From Burkholderiaceae bacterium (lineage in GTDB: Bacteria; Pseudomonadota; Gammaproteobacteria; Burkholderiales; Burkholderiaceae_C): a stretch of DNA of 64,000 bases. The stretch is from positions 558,001 through 622,000 of the forward strand of contig JACKLJ010000001.1 in NCBI GenBank assembly GCA_024235955.1. Direction: 5' to 3'. The notes under the pieces were generated by a model that did not search any database, had not been told where the DNA came from, and worked only from the letters and a program-made list of their open reading frames with translations. Both the position numbers and the translations under genes were made by a program. Below are positions 48,285-58,489 of this stretch, one piece after another (position 1 is the stretch's first letter; each line of letters starts with the position of its first letter).

Positions 48285-49442
48285 GGGGATGGAGCCTTCG
48301 ACACCCTTGACGAAGAAGTCGATCTTGCCCATCCAGGCGTCGTCGGCCTTCACGCCGCCGGCCAGTTTCTCGCCGCCGTCGTTGGCCACGATAGGGCCGG
48401 TGAAGACGTCGAAGCTGCCGTCCTTGTACTTGGCCTTGATGGCCGCCACCTTGTCCTTGGCCTCGGCGGGTACGTCGTCGGCGATCTTGACCAGGTCGTT
48501 GGCGCCCTCGGCCACGCCCCAGCGGGTGGTCTGGTTGCCTTTCCAGCTGCCGTCCAGCACGTCCTTGATGGCCTTCTTGTAGTAGTGGCTCCAGTCGGCG
48601 ATGGCGGAGCCCAGGTGCGCCTTGCCGCCGAAGGCGCTCATGTCGCTGTCCCAGCCGAAGGCGCGCTTGCCGGCCTTGTCGGCCGTCTGCAGCACGGCGG
48701 TGGAATCGGTGTTCTGCAGCAGCACGTCGGCGCCGCCGTTGATGAGCGACTGCGCGGCTTCGGTCTCCTTGGTCGGGTCGTACCAGGTGTTGACCCACAC
48801 CACGCGGGTCTTGATGTCGGGCTTGACGGTCTGTGCGCCCAGCGTGAAGGCGTTGATGTTGCGCAGCACCTCGGGGATGGGGAACGAGCCCACGAAGCCC
48901 AGCACGCCGGTCTTGCTCATGGTGGCGGCGATGATGCCGGCCATGTAGGTGTCCTGGTAGAAGCGCGAGTCGTACACGTTCATGTTGTCGGCGGTCTTGT
49001 AGCCGGTGGCGTGCTCGAACTTCACTTCCGGGTGGTCCTTGGCCACCTTCAGCATCGGCTCCATGAAGCCGAAGCTGGTGCCGAAGATGATCTTGTTGCC
49101 CTGGCTGACCAGGTCGCGCAGCACGCGCTCGGTGTCGGCGCCCTCGGGCACGCTTTCCACGAAGGTGGTCTTCACCTTGTCGCCGAACTCGGCCTCCACC
49201 GCCTTGCGACCGAGGTCGTGCGCGAAGCTCCAGCCGGCGTCGCCCACCGGGCCAACGTAGATCCAGGCAGCCTTCAGTGGCTCGGCCGCCGGGGCCGGGG
49301 CGGCGGCCACGGGGGCCGGTGCGGGTGCGTTGGCGGCAGGCGCTTCCTCCTTCTTGCCGCAACCCACCAGGGCGGCGGCACCCGCCGCGGCGGCAGCGGC
49401 GGTGAGGCGGAGCAGGGCGCGTTTGCGCAGATCGGTCGTCAT
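48273..49442 (-). CDS. BMP-family ABC transporter substrate-binding lipoprotein (second of three)
   Basis: This 389-residue lipoprotein has signal MTTDLRKRALLRLTAAAAAAGAAALVGC with lipobox LVGC, then a long Ala/Pro linker. The BMP domain follows: AAWIYVGPVGDAGWSFAHDLGRK, IIFGTSFGFMEPMLKV, DTYMAGIIAATMSKTGVLGFVGSFPIPEVLRNINAFTLG and GWDSDMSAFGGKAHLGSA. It is very similar to the copy at 51739. It probably binds purine bases or nucleosides for the transporter at 53013-56582. Start ATG 49442; a sigma-54-like site lies 41-56 nt upstream. The last codons come from an R1 repeat. Confidence 0.9.
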   Translation of the reverse strand: MTTDLRKRALLRLTAAAAAAGAAALVGCGKKEEAPAANAPAPAPVAAAPAPAAEPLKAAWIYVGPVGDAGWSFAHDLGRKAVEAEFGDKVKTTFVESVPEGADTERVLRDLVSQGNKIIFGTSFGFMEPMLKVAKDHPEVKFEHATGYKTADNMNVYDSRFYQDTYMAGIIAATMSKTGVLGFVGSFPIPEVLRNINAFTLGAQTVKPDIKTRVVWVNTWYDPTKETEAAQSLINGGADVLLQNTDSTAVLQTADKAGKRAFGWDSDMSAFGGKAHLGSAIADWSHYYKKAIKDVLDGSWKGNQTTRWGVAEGANDLVKIADDVPAEAKDKVAAIKAKYKDGSFDVFTGPIVANDGGEKLAGGVKADDAWMGKIDFFVKGVEGSIPASK

Positions 49443-49482
49443 TGGTCTACCTTGTGAGTCGGGGTTGGGGTGTGGTGCGCAC

Positions 49483-49498
49483 TGCAACAAGTATGCCC
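49483..49498 (-). promoter_or_regulatory. Sigma-54-like promoter element upstream of the second BMP gene
   Basis: On the minus strand GGGCATACTTGTTGCA has GG, ten bases, GC, the -24/-12 spacing, and an intact TTGCA. It places a transcription start about 30 nt before ATG 49442. Confidence 0.45.
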
Positions 49499-49570
49499 GG
49501 GGTATGCACTGGTTTGGTGCTGACTTTCGGGTTGACCGCCAGGTATGCCCCCTGGGACGGCCAGAAGCAC

Positions 49571-51595
49571 TCAGGACCCCCCGATCGGCCCCACGCGGTA
49601 GATGGCCGCGTTGCCGCTTACATACAGCCAGCTGCCCTGGGTAGCCAGACTGGTGACATTGGCGGCGGCCGGGGGCATCGTGACCAGCGTACTGACCTGG
49701 CCGTCGGCGGATATCCTGCGTATGGCTGTGCTGGACGCGCCGCGTGCCGCCACATAGAGATTTCCCTTGTCATCGAAGGTCAACGCTCCGGGGAACGACA
49801 GCAGGGCGGACTTGACTGGGCCATCGGTGGTACCCACTACGCCCTCCTGTCCTGCGTAAACCGCCGATTTGCCCGTCACGCCGTCGATCTTGTAGATGGC
49901 ATGCTGTGTGGGGCTGCTCGCGTACACGACATCTGTGCCCTGGCTGGTCAGATGGGAAAACTTGCCGACTGCGATCTCCCGGGGGGTGCTGGCAGGCGCG
50001 GTTTCAACTGCGAACACATGGCTGAGCCCTTCAGCTGGCGACAAGAGCACAAACCAGGTCGGGCCCGCGCCCTGTGCCAGAGCGGCCGGCAGTACATACT
50101 GATCGCCGGCAGCGCCATTCAGGGCGCCAATCTCGGCAAGCTTGGCCCACTGGCTGCCCCCTTTGGCCATGACCCAGATCTGGGGCGTCACGACGAGGCC
50201 AGGGCCAGTGGCGAGCGCATACAGATTCCCGGGTGCGTCGATCCGGACATCCGTCACGTAGAAGTTCGCCAGCTCATAGGGAGACTGGGTCAAGGTGTGG
50301 GATGTTCCCTGCGTGGCAATCCATCGCAAGGCGCGGTTGCCCATATCGCTCACTGCCAACCAGTCGCTGGAAGCGGCAGCCATCGCAAGGTTCCCACCAA
50401 ATCGCGCTTCGGTGCCGTTCCCGTCGACGAACGCTTGCGCAGAGCCGCCAGCCAGGGTGCTGGCCTGGTTGTCGGTGTTCAGCTGGCGGACAGAGGCATT
50501 GGTGGAGTCCACCAGATAGAGATTGCCGGTGGCATCTGAAGCCAGTCCCGTGATGTCGCCCCAACGAGTCTGTGACAAAGGGCCATCGCCCGTGGTGGTG
50601 CCCCAGAAGTTGCTGCCCCCGATGATGTCGGTCCGGAGACCTCCGTTGGCATTCAAGCTTCTGAGTACCTTTCTTGTGCCCGCGCCGTCGGGAACCGATC
50701 CGCTGACGAGAAGGCCTCCGTCGTCAAGAGGCAAAAGGGCAAGTACTTCGCTGAAAGTGTTCAGCGCCCAACGCTGACCGCTGGTCGATGCGAGCCAGAT
50801 CAAGGGTGCTTTGGTCGCCACACGATAGTGCAGGAGGTTGGGGCCACCGTACTGTTGGCTTTGGAAGTAGAGCGTCTTCTGGTCGGACGACAGAGCGATT
50901 TTGGCGGGCCAGGAGGCTGGCACGTCTGTTCCCGCCCACGTGATGCCTGAGGCATCGGCGCAGCTGCCGGCTGAACCCAGCCAGTGCTCTGCGATGCCCA
51001 GGGCGTCGATGCGCCGGATGGCGCAGTTGCCGGTGTCGGCCACATAGGCGTTGCCTTGTCCGTCCACAGCAATGCTTTCCGGGGACGACAGACGGGAGGT
51101 GCCTGCTGGTCCATCCGCGGCACCTTCGACGCCCGCCAGACCCGCCACGGTACTGACCGTGCCATCAGCCGCGATGCGCCGGATGGTGTGGTTCCCCGTG
51201 TCGGCGACCCAGACCTGGCCGTCGGGACCCAGCGCCAGCCCCTGGGGACGGTTGAACCTGGCTTGGTCGGCTGGGCCGTCGGTGCCGCCTGGGATGCCAT
51301 TGGCGCCAGCGACTGTCGTTGCCACGCCGGCGGGGGTGATTTTTCGCACGGTGTTGTTCGCGGTGTCGACCGTGTACAGGTTGCCAGCAGCATCTCTTGT
51401 CAACCCGTGGAGCGTGCCAAACGAAGCAGCCGCACCTGTGCCGTCTGCCCCGGCCTGGGTCTTGTCCGAACCTGCATACAGCTCGATGGAGATGGTCGGC
51501 GGTTCATTACCGGATGAGCCGCCGCCGCAGGCTGTCAGGGTGCCCGCGGCGAGCACGGCGATGGCGATGGCAAGCGAAGCAGGTTGGGCGAGCAT
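49571..51595 (-). CDS. NHL-repeat (beta-propeller) lipoprotein
   Basis: This 674-residue exported lipoprotein has a signal MLAQPASLAIAIAVLAAGTLTAC with lipobox LTAC and an acceptor Gly-rich start. About six NHL-type repeats follow, such as GLTRDAAGNLYTVDTANNTVRKI, GLALGPDGQVWVADTGNHTIRRI and SIAVDGQGNAYVADTGNCAIRRI, each often followed by VSTVAG and DGPA. The beta-propeller probably binds a protein or ligand at the cell surface; function unknown. GAGGAGAT precedes ATG 51595. It is inserted between two near-identical BMP genes, and its base composition looks lower in GC, suggesting later insertion. Confidence 0.88.
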   Translation of the reverse strand: MLAQPASLAIAIAVLAAGTLTACGGGSSGNEPPTISIELYAGSDKTQAGADGTGAAASFGTLHGLTRDAAGNLYTVDTANNTVRKITPAGVATTVAGANGIPGGTDGPADQARFNRPQGLALGPDGQVWVADTGNHTIRRIAADGTVSTVAGLAGVEGAADGPAGTSRLSSPESIAVDGQGNAYVADTGNCAIRRIDALGIAEHWLGSAGSCADASGITWAGTDVPASWPAKIALSSDQKTLYFQSQQYGGPNLLHYRVATKAPLIWLASTSGQRWALNTFSEVLALLPLDDGGLLVSGSVPDGAGTRKVLRSLNANGGLRTDIIGGSNFWGTTTGDGPLSQTRWGDITGLASDATGNLYLVDSTNASVRQLNTDNQASTLAGGSAQAFVDGNGTEARFGGNLAMAAASSDWLAVSDMGNRALRWIATQGTSHTLTQSPYELANFYVTDVRIDAPGNLYALATGPGLVVTPQIWVMAKGGSQWAKLAEIGALNGAAGDQYVLPAALAQGAGPTWFVLLSPAEGLSHVFAVETAPASTPREIAVGKFSHLTSQGTDVVYASSPTQHAIYKIDGVTGKSAVYAGQEGVVGTTDGPVKSALLSFPGALTFDDKGNLYVAARGASSTAIRRISADGQVSTLVTMPPAAANVTSLATQGSWLYVSGNAAIYRVGPIGGS

Positions 51596-51689
51596 CAATG
51601 GATCTCCTCGAAGGTTTTTTTGTTTGGATGAATGTCGTGGCACAGGGCAGGCAGTCGGCATGATCGGTGGACGCAGCCGACCTCAAACA

Positions 51690-51711
51690 AAAGGCCGCGA
51701 TCGCGGCCTTT
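51690..51711. terminator. Bidirectional palindromic terminator between third BMP gene and NHL gene
   Basis: A 22 bp perfect palindrome (AAAGGCCGCGA and its complement) is flanked by T-rich DNA. In the leftward direction TTTTGTTT follows, so it likely ends the third BMP transcript. Confidence 0.8.
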
Positions 51712-51738
51712 GTTGCTGCAACAGCGGCGGGCTGATGC

Positions 51739-52911
51739 TTACTTTTTCTCACTGCCCGGCACCTTGCCTTCGACGCCCTTGACGTAGAAGTTGACGCCGC
51801 CCAGGAACTTGTCGTCGGCGACCTGGTCCTTGGCCAGCACTTCCTTGCCGGTGTTGTCGGCGATCGGGCCCTTCCAGATGTGGAAGCTGCCGTCCTTCAG
51901 GCCGGCCTTCACGGTGTCGAGCTTGGCCTTGGCCTCGGCCGGCACGTCGTCGGCCAGCGAGACCAGGTCGATGGCGCCCTCTTTCACGCCCCACCACACG
52001 GGGGTGTTGGTCCACTTGCCGTCCAGGGTGTCGCCCACGGCCTTGATGTAGAAGGGCGCCCAGTTGATGACCGACGAGCCCAGGTGCGCCTTGGGCGCGT
52101 AGGCCTTCATGTCGGAGTCCCAGCCGAAGCCGCGCTTGCCCATCTTCTCGGCCGTCTGCAGCACGGCGGAGGAGTCGGTGTTCTGCATCAGGATGTCGGC
52201 GCCGCCGTTGATGAGCGAGGTGGCGGCCTCCGTTTCCTTGGGCGGGCTGAACCATTCGTTCACCCACACCACCTTGGTCTTGACGTTCGGGTTGGTGCTC
52301 TGCGCGCCCAGCGTGAAGCTGTTGATGTTGCGGATCACCTCGGGGATCGGGATCGAGGCCACCACGCCCAGCGTGTTGGTCTTGGTCATGGCGCCGGCGA
52401 TCACGCCGGCCATGTAGGCACCCTGGTAAGTGCGGCTGTCGTAGGTGCCCATGTTGGGCGCGGTCTTGTAGCCGGTGGCGTGCTCGAACTTCACGTCGGG
52501 GAAGTCGGCCGCGACCTTGAGCATCGGTTCCATGTAGCCGAAGGTGGTGCCGAAGATCAGCTTGTTGCCCTGCTGAGCCATGTCGCGCAGCACGCGCTCG
52601 GCGTCGGCGCCCTCGGGCACGCTTTCCACGAAGCTGGTCTGCACGCGGTCGCCGAATTCCTTCTCCACCGCCTTGCGCGCGTTGTCGTGCGCGAAGGTCC
52701 AGCCGCCGTCACCCACCGGGCCAACGTAGGCGAAGGCCACCTTCAGCGGCTCGGCCTTGGCAGGCGCGGGCGCCGAAGCCGCCACGGGAGCCGGTGCCGG
52801 CGCGGGTGCCGCGGGTGCCGGCTCTTCCTTCTTGCCGCAGGCCACCAGGGCGGCAGCGGCGGCAGAAAGGGCGGCCACGCGCAGGAGCGCGCGCTTGCTG
52901 GAATCGGTCAT
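51739..52911 (-). CDS. BMP-family ABC transporter substrate-binding lipoprotein (third of three)
   Basis: This 390-residue lipoprotein has signal MTDSSKRALLRVAALSAAAAALVAC with lipobox LVAC and KKEEPAPAAPAPAP linker. The BMP domain shows VAFAYVGPVGDGGWTFAHDNARK, LIFGTTFGYMEPMLKVAADFPDVKFEHATGYKT and GWDSDMKAYAPKAHLGS. It is a close paralogue of the gene at 48273 and lies next to the permease genes, so it is probably the main binding protein of that transporter. Start ATG 52911. A -10-like TACAAT is found about 45 nt upstream, suggesting its own promoter. Confidence 0.92.
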   Translation of the reverse strand: MTDSSKRALLRVAALSAAAAALVACGKKEEPAPAAPAPAPAPVAASAPAPAKAEPLKVAFAYVGPVGDGGWTFAHDNARKAVEKEFGDRVQTSFVESVPEGADAERVLRDMAQQGNKLIFGTTFGYMEPMLKVAADFPDVKFEHATGYKTAPNMGTYDSRTYQGAYMAGVIAGAMTKTNTLGVVASIPIPEVIRNINSFTLGAQSTNPNVKTKVVWVNEWFSPPKETEAATSLINGGADILMQNTDSSAVLQTAEKMGKRGFGWDSDMKAYAPKAHLGSSVINWAPFYIKAVGDTLDGKWTNTPVWWGVKEGAIDLVSLADDVPAEAKAKLDTVKAGLKDGSFHIWKGPIADNTGKEVLAKDQVADDKFLGGVNFYVKGVEGKVPGSEKK

Positions 52912-53012
52912 GGTCGTTCCTTGGTTGGGTAGGGATGAAAGCGAAAGATTGTAGACACGCGCCGCGGCCGCGCCACCCCCGCGCCGGCACCCGGACAGGG
53001 GGTGAACAGGCC

Positions 53013-53933
53013 CTAGGCCCCCGGATGGAAGGGCTTGCCCAGCGAGGCCGGCATGTTGACGCGGATCCAGGTGGGGTTGCGCGAGATCAGCGCCAGCACC
53101 ACGATGGTGGCCAGGTAGGGCAGCATGGTCAGGAACTGGCTGGGCACCTGCACGCCCTGGCCCTGCAGGTGGAACTGCAGCATGGTCACGCCGCCGAACA
53201 GGTAGGCGCCCAGCAGCACGCGCGCCGGCCGCCAGGTGGCGAAGGTGGTGAGGGCCAGCGCGATCCAGCCCTTGCCGGCCACCATGCCCTCCACCCACAG
53301 CGGCGTGTAGATGACCGACAGGTAGGCGCCGGCCAGGCCGCACATGGCGCCGCCGAACATCACCGCCGCCAGCCGGATGCGCCGCACCGGGTAGCCCAGC
53401 GCGTGCGCCGACTGGGGCGATTCACCCACCGAGCGCAGCACCAGCCCGGCGCGCGTGCGGTACAGCCACCAGATCATGCCCACCGCCAGCAGCATGGCGC
53501 CGTACACCAGCGGGTGATGCCGGAACAGCGCCGGGCCGACGAGCGGGATGTCGCCCAGGCCGAACCAGTTGTAGTGCGGCCGCTCGGGCAGCTTGGCCTG
53601 CACGTAGTCGATGCCCACGAAGGCCGAGAAGCCGGCGCCGAACAGGCTCAGCGCCAGCCCGGTGGCGTACTGGTTGGTGTTGAGCCAGATCACCAGCCAG
53701 CCGAAGGCGGCGGCCAGCGCGGCGCCCACGGCGGCGCCGGCGGCAAAGCCCACCCAGTCGTTGCCGGTGTGGACCACGGTGGCGAAGCCGGCGATGGCGG
53801 CGCACAGCATCATGCCCTCGGCGCCCAGGTTGACGATGCCGGCCTTCTCGTTGATCAGCAGGCCGAGCGCGGCAATGGCCAGCACCGTGCCGGCGTTCAG
53901 CGTGGCGGCGAAGAGCAGGGCGTAGGCTTCCAT
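53013..53933 (-). CDS. Purine/nucleoside ABC transporter permease (second subunit)
   Basis: This 306-residue integral membrane protein has about eight or nine spans and starts MEAYALLFAATLNAGTVLAIAALGLLINEKAGIVNLGAEGMML, the pattern of the BmpC/YufQ/NupQ permease type. The EAA-like cytoplasmic segment is SVGESPQSAHALGYPVRRIR. It forms a heterodimer with the permease encoded just upstream; its ATG shares one base with that stop codon (TGATG). The operon order ATPase-permease-permease is the usual one for nucleoside transporters of this group. Confidence 0.92.
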   Translation of the reverse strand: MEAYALLFAATLNAGTVLAIAALGLLINEKAGIVNLGAEGMMLCAAIAGFATVVHTGNDWVGFAAGAAVGAALAAAFGWLVIWLNTNQYATGLALSLFGAGFSAFVGIDYVQAKLPERPHYNWFGLGDIPLVGPALFRHHPLVYGAMLLAVGMIWWLYRTRAGLVLRSVGESPQSAHALGYPVRRIRLAAVMFGGAMCGLAGAYLSVIYTPLWVEGMVAGKGWIALALTTFATWRPARVLLGAYLFGGVTMLQFHLQGQGVQVPSQFLTMLPYLATIVVLALISRNPTWIRVNMPASLGKPFHPGA

Positions 53934-54994
53934 CAGCGGGCCTTCCCGAAACGGATGCGGTAGTTGACCAGCGTGTCGCAGGCCAGCAGTGCGAACAGCA
54001 GCAGGCCCTGGAAGGCGCCGGTGATGGACTTGGGCAGCCCCAGGCGCGACTGCGCCAGCTCGCCGCCGATGTAGAACATGCTCATCAGGATGGCCGACAG
54101 CACCATGCCCAGCGGGTGCAGCCGCCCCACGTAGGCGACGATGATGGCGGCGAAGCCGTAGCCGGCCGGCACGTAGGGCGTGAGCTGGCCCAGCGGCCCG
54201 GCTACTTCCAGCGCGCCGGCCAAGCCCGCGGTGCCGCCGGAGATCAGCAGCGCCGTCCACAGCGCCGCGCGCGAGGAGAAGCCCGCGTAGCGCGCCGCCG
54301 CCGGCGCCAGCCCGCCCACCTGCTGGGCGAAGCCGCTCCGGGTGCGGAACAGGTAGACCCACAGCAGCGCGCTGCCGGCCAGCGCGATCAGCGTGCCCAG
54401 GTTCACGCGCGAGCCCTGCATCAGCTTCGGGATCTGCGTCACCGCCTCGAAGGTGCGGGTCTGCGGGAAGTTGTAGCCCTGCGGGTCCTTCCAGGGCCCG
54501 TACACCAGGTAGCCGAGCAACTGGATCGCCACGTAGACCAGCATCAGGCTCACCAGAATCTCGCCGGCGTTGAACCTGTCGCGCAGGAAGGCCACGATGC
54601 CGGCCCACGCCATGCCGCCAGCCACGCCCGCCAGCAGGATGGCCGGCACGATCCAGCCGCCGGTGTCCTTGCCGGCCAGCAGCGCCACGCCGCCGCCGGC
54701 GATGGCGCCGATCACGAACTGCCCCTCGGCGCCGATGTTCCAGACGTTGGAGCGGAAGCACACCGCCAGCCCCAGCGCGATCAGCAGCAGCGGCGTGGCC
54801 TTGATGCCCAGTTCGCCCCAGGCATAGGTGGATTTGATGGGCTCCCAGAAGAACACCTGCAGCCCGCGCACCGGGTCCTTGTCGAGCGCGACGAACAGCA
54901 CCAGGCCGACCAGCAGCGTGATGGCCAGTGCCAGCAGGGGCGAAACCCAGGTCCAGGCGCGCGACGGCGAGGGGCGCGGTTCAAGCCGCAGCAT
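53933..54994 (-). CDS. Purine/nucleoside ABC transporter permease (first subunit)
   Basis: This 353-residue permease has about ten spans. GLAVCFRSNVWNIGAEGQFVIGAIAGGGVALL (about residues 75-105) is the conserved NIGAEGQ motif of BMP-type permeases, and RDRFNAGEILVSLMLVY follows. The EAA-like region is GGLAPAAARYAGFSSRAAL. ATG 54994 gives MLRLEPRPSPSRAWTWV and overlaps the end of the ATPase gene by 14 nt; an earlier in-frame start at 55051 lies inside the ATPase gene and is rejected. Together with its partner it forms the membrane channel. Confidence 0.92.
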   Translation of the reverse strand: MLRLEPRPSPSRAWTWVSPLLALAITLLVGLVLFVALDKDPVRGLQVFFWEPIKSTYAWGELGIKATPLLLIALGLAVCFRSNVWNIGAEGQFVIGAIAGGGVALLAGKDTGGWIVPAILLAGVAGGMAWAGIVAFLRDRFNAGEILVSLMLVYVAIQLLGYLVYGPWKDPQGYNFPQTRTFEAVTQIPKLMQGSRVNLGTLIALAGSALLWVYLFRTRSGFAQQVGGLAPAAARYAGFSSRAALWTALLISGGTAGLAGALEVAGPLGQLTPYVPAGYGFAAIIVAYVGRLHPLGMVLSAILMSMFYIGGELAQSRLGLPKSITGAFQGLLLFALLACDTLVNYRIRFGKAR

Positions 54995-56582
54995 GGGCCG
55001 CTCCTTCCATGCCGTGCAGGCGCTGCTGCACGTCGCCATGCCACAGGCCACTCATCCATTCGCCGATCTGCTCCACCGTGGCCTCGCTGCGCGGCACCGG
55101 CGGCGACAGCTGGCCCTTGGCGATCACGTGCAGCACGTCGCAGATCTCGAACAGCTCGTCCAGCTCTTCGCTCACCACCAGTACGGCGCAGCCGGCGTCG
55201 GCCAGCGCCAGCAGCTCGCCGCGGATCTGGGCCGAGGCGCCCACGTCCACGCCCCAGGTGGGCTGCGAGACGATCAGCAGCCGGGGCTTGGCGTCGATCT
55301 CGCGCCCGACGATGAACTTCTGCAGGTTGCCGCCGGAGAGCGAGCGCGCCGGCGCCTGCGGCCCGGCGGCCTTGACGCCGAAGCGGGCGATGATGCCTTC
55401 CGCCTGCCGCGTCAGCAGGCCGGTGCGCAGCCAGCCCAGCGTGCCCACCGCCTCGCTGCGCGTGAGCAGCAGGTTGGGGGCCAGGCCCAGGTCGGGCACG
55501 GCGCCGCGGCCCAGCCGTTCTTCCGGCACGAAGTGCAGCCCGAGCGCGCGCCGGCGCCCCGGCGCGAGCCGCCCGGCCGCCTGGTTTGCTATGGATATGG
55601 AAGCTGCCTGCGCCCGCTGGTCCTCGCCCGAGAGCGCAAACAGCAGTTCACGCTGGCCGTTGCCCGAGACCCCGGCGATGCCCACCACCTGGCCGGCGCG
55701 CACCTCGAAGGAGATGTCCATCAGGTCCACGCCGAAGGGCGATTCGCGCGGCAGCGCCAGGTTGGACACGCGCAGCACTACGTCGCCCACCGGGCGTGTG
55801 TGGCGGTCGAGCTCGGGCGGCTCGGCGCCGATCATCAGGCGGCTGAGCGAGGCGTTGCTTTCCTGCCGCGGGTCGCACACGCCGGTGACCTTGCCGCCGC
55901 GCATCACCGTGCAGGCGTTGCACAGCGCGCGAATCTCGTGCAGCTTGTGGCTGATGTAGAGGATGGAGCAGCCCTCGGCCGCCAGCTGGCGCAGCACGAT
56001 AAAGAGCTTCTCGACCGCCTGCGGGGTGAGCACCGAGGTCGGCTCGTCCAGGATTAGCAGCCGCGGCTTGGCCAGCAGCGCGCGGATGATCTCCACCCGC
56101 TGCATCTCGCCCACGCCCAGCGTGTGCACGGGGCGCGCCGGGTCGATCTCGAGCCCGTAGGCGGTGGCGGTCTCGGTAACGCGGCGCGCCACCTCGGCCA
56201 GGCTGAGGGATTTGTCCAGGCCCAGCCAGACGTTCTCGGCCACCGAGAGGGTCTCGAACAGGCTGAAGTGCTGGAACACCATGGCCACGCCGAGCTGCCG
56301 CGCCTCCTGCGGGTTGGCCACGTGCACCGGCTGGCCGTCGAAGCGCACCTCGCCGGCGTCGGGCTTGACGGCGCCGTAGATGATTTTCATCAAGGTGCTC
56401 TTGCCGGCGCCGTTCTCGCCCAGCACGGCGTGGATCTCGCCCGGCTGCACCGTTAGCGAGACGCCGCCGTTGGCCACCACGCCCGGGTATCGCTTGGTGA
56501 TGCCGGTGAGCTGCAGGCGCGGTGCCGCAGGCACGCCGTGAGTAGGTGGATCGGGCTGCAGCCCTGACGGTTCTTTCGGCAT
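54981..56582 (-). CDS. Purine/nucleoside ABC transporter double ATP-binding protein
   Basis: This 533-residue protein has two ATPase modules. The first has Walker A LGENGAGKSTLMKII and Walker B LLILDEPTSVLTP, with LGVGEMQRVEI as a signature-like motif. The second has VAGVSGNGQREL-type A (degenerate GIAGVSGNGQ), signature RSLSGGNLQKFIVGRE and LLIVSQPTWGVD in place of the second Walker B. That is typical of BMP/ribose-type double ATPases. Between them, residues about 318-333 (RAQAASISIANQAAG) are encoded by an R1 repeat. It heads the leftward transporter operon and faces xdhA across 125 bp with sigma-54-like sites. Confidence 0.93.
   Translation of the reverse strand: MPKEPSGLQPDPPTHGVPAAPRLQLTGITKRYPGVVANGGVSLTVQPGEIHAVLGENGAGKSTLMKIIYGAVKPDAGEVRFDGQPVHVANPQEARQLGVAMVFQHFSLFETLSVAENVWLGLDKSLSLAEVARRVTETATAYGLEIDPARPVHTLGVGEMQRVEIIRALLAKPRLLILDEPTSVLTPQAVEKLFIVLRQLAAEGCSILYISHKLHEIRALCNACTVMRGGKVTGVCDPRQESNASLSRLMIGAEPPELDRHTRPVGDVVLRVSNLALPRESPFGVDLMDISFEVRAGQVVGIAGVSGNGQRELLFALSGEDQRAQAASISIANQAAGRLAPGRRRALGLHFVPEERLGRGAVPDLGLAPNLLLTRSEAVGTLGWLRTGLLTRQAEGIIARFGVKAAGPQAPARSLSGGNLQKFIVGREIDAKPRLLIVSQPTWGVDVGASAQIRGELLALADAGCAVLVVSEELDELFEICDVLHVIAKGQLSPPVPRSEATVEQIGEWMSGLWHGDVQQRLHGMEGAAHAAA
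55584..55628 (+). repeat. R1 repeat copy inside the purine ABC ATPase gene (antisense)
   Basis: TTTGCTATGGATATGGAAGC and TGCCTGCGCCCGCTGG match the R1 left half. Read in frame on the minus strand it encodes part of the linker between the degenerate Walker A and LAPGRRRALGLHFVPEER, a place where relatives have a variable strand. Confidence 0.75.
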
Positions 56583-56638
56583 CAGCTATGTTATTTGAAG
56601 TGCTCTCGGCCGGCCTACCGGCGGTTGCCTGGTGCAGG

Positions 56639-56654
56639 TGGCATGCAAGATGCA
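56639..56654 (+). promoter_or_regulatory. Sigma-54-like promoter for xdhA
   Basis: TGGCATGCAAGATGCA has the GG-N10-GC spacing of -24/-12 promoters and differs from the consensus mainly in the bases before and after the N5 region. A start about 54 nt upstream of ATG 56708 matches. It overlaps a similar site on the other strand. Confidence 0.45.
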
Positions 56655-56659
56655 TTCCA
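56644..56659 (-). promoter_or_regulatory. Sigma-54-like promoter for the divergent purine transporter operon
   Basis: On the minus strand TGGAATGCATCTTGCA has GG-N10-GC and an intact TTGCA. It overlaps the rightward site by 11 bp, so the two directions could compete or be co-activated by NtrC-like proteins. Confidence 0.4.
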
Positions 56660-56707
56660 CCGCGCTGCATCCACGCACATCCCTCCAAATTGCACCATAC
56701 TGGTTCC

Positions 56708-58290
<1,583 letters not shown>

Positions 58291-58294
<4 letters not shown>

Positions 58295-58467
58295 CCCCGC
58301 CCACCGCCCGCCACGCCCACACCCCGCTGCCCGGCCAGGAACCGCCGGTGCAGGACCCGGACCCGTTCGAGCCCCCGGCGCCGGCCGACGACCCGCCCGT
58401 GACCAACCCGACACGGCACGATCCCGGCGAACACCCGCCGGTGCACGATCCCGCCACCCAGTCTTGA
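58291..58467 (+). CDS. Small proline-rich protein between xdhA and xdhB
   Basis: This 58-residue open frame starts with ATG overlapping the xdhA stop (ATGA) and ends 22 nt before xdhB, where an AGGAG precedes the xdhB start. The product is Pro/Asp/His-rich with an internal pattern: EPPVQDPDPFEPP, DDPPVTNPTRHDP and EHPPVHDPATQS. I recognise no family. Translational coupling to xdhA suggests it is made; it may be disordered and could help assembly or be a spacer peptide. Coding status is moderately supported by overlap and frame, not by homology. Confidence 0.5.
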
Positions 58468-58489
58468 GCCACCAGGAGCCACCGGCCGC

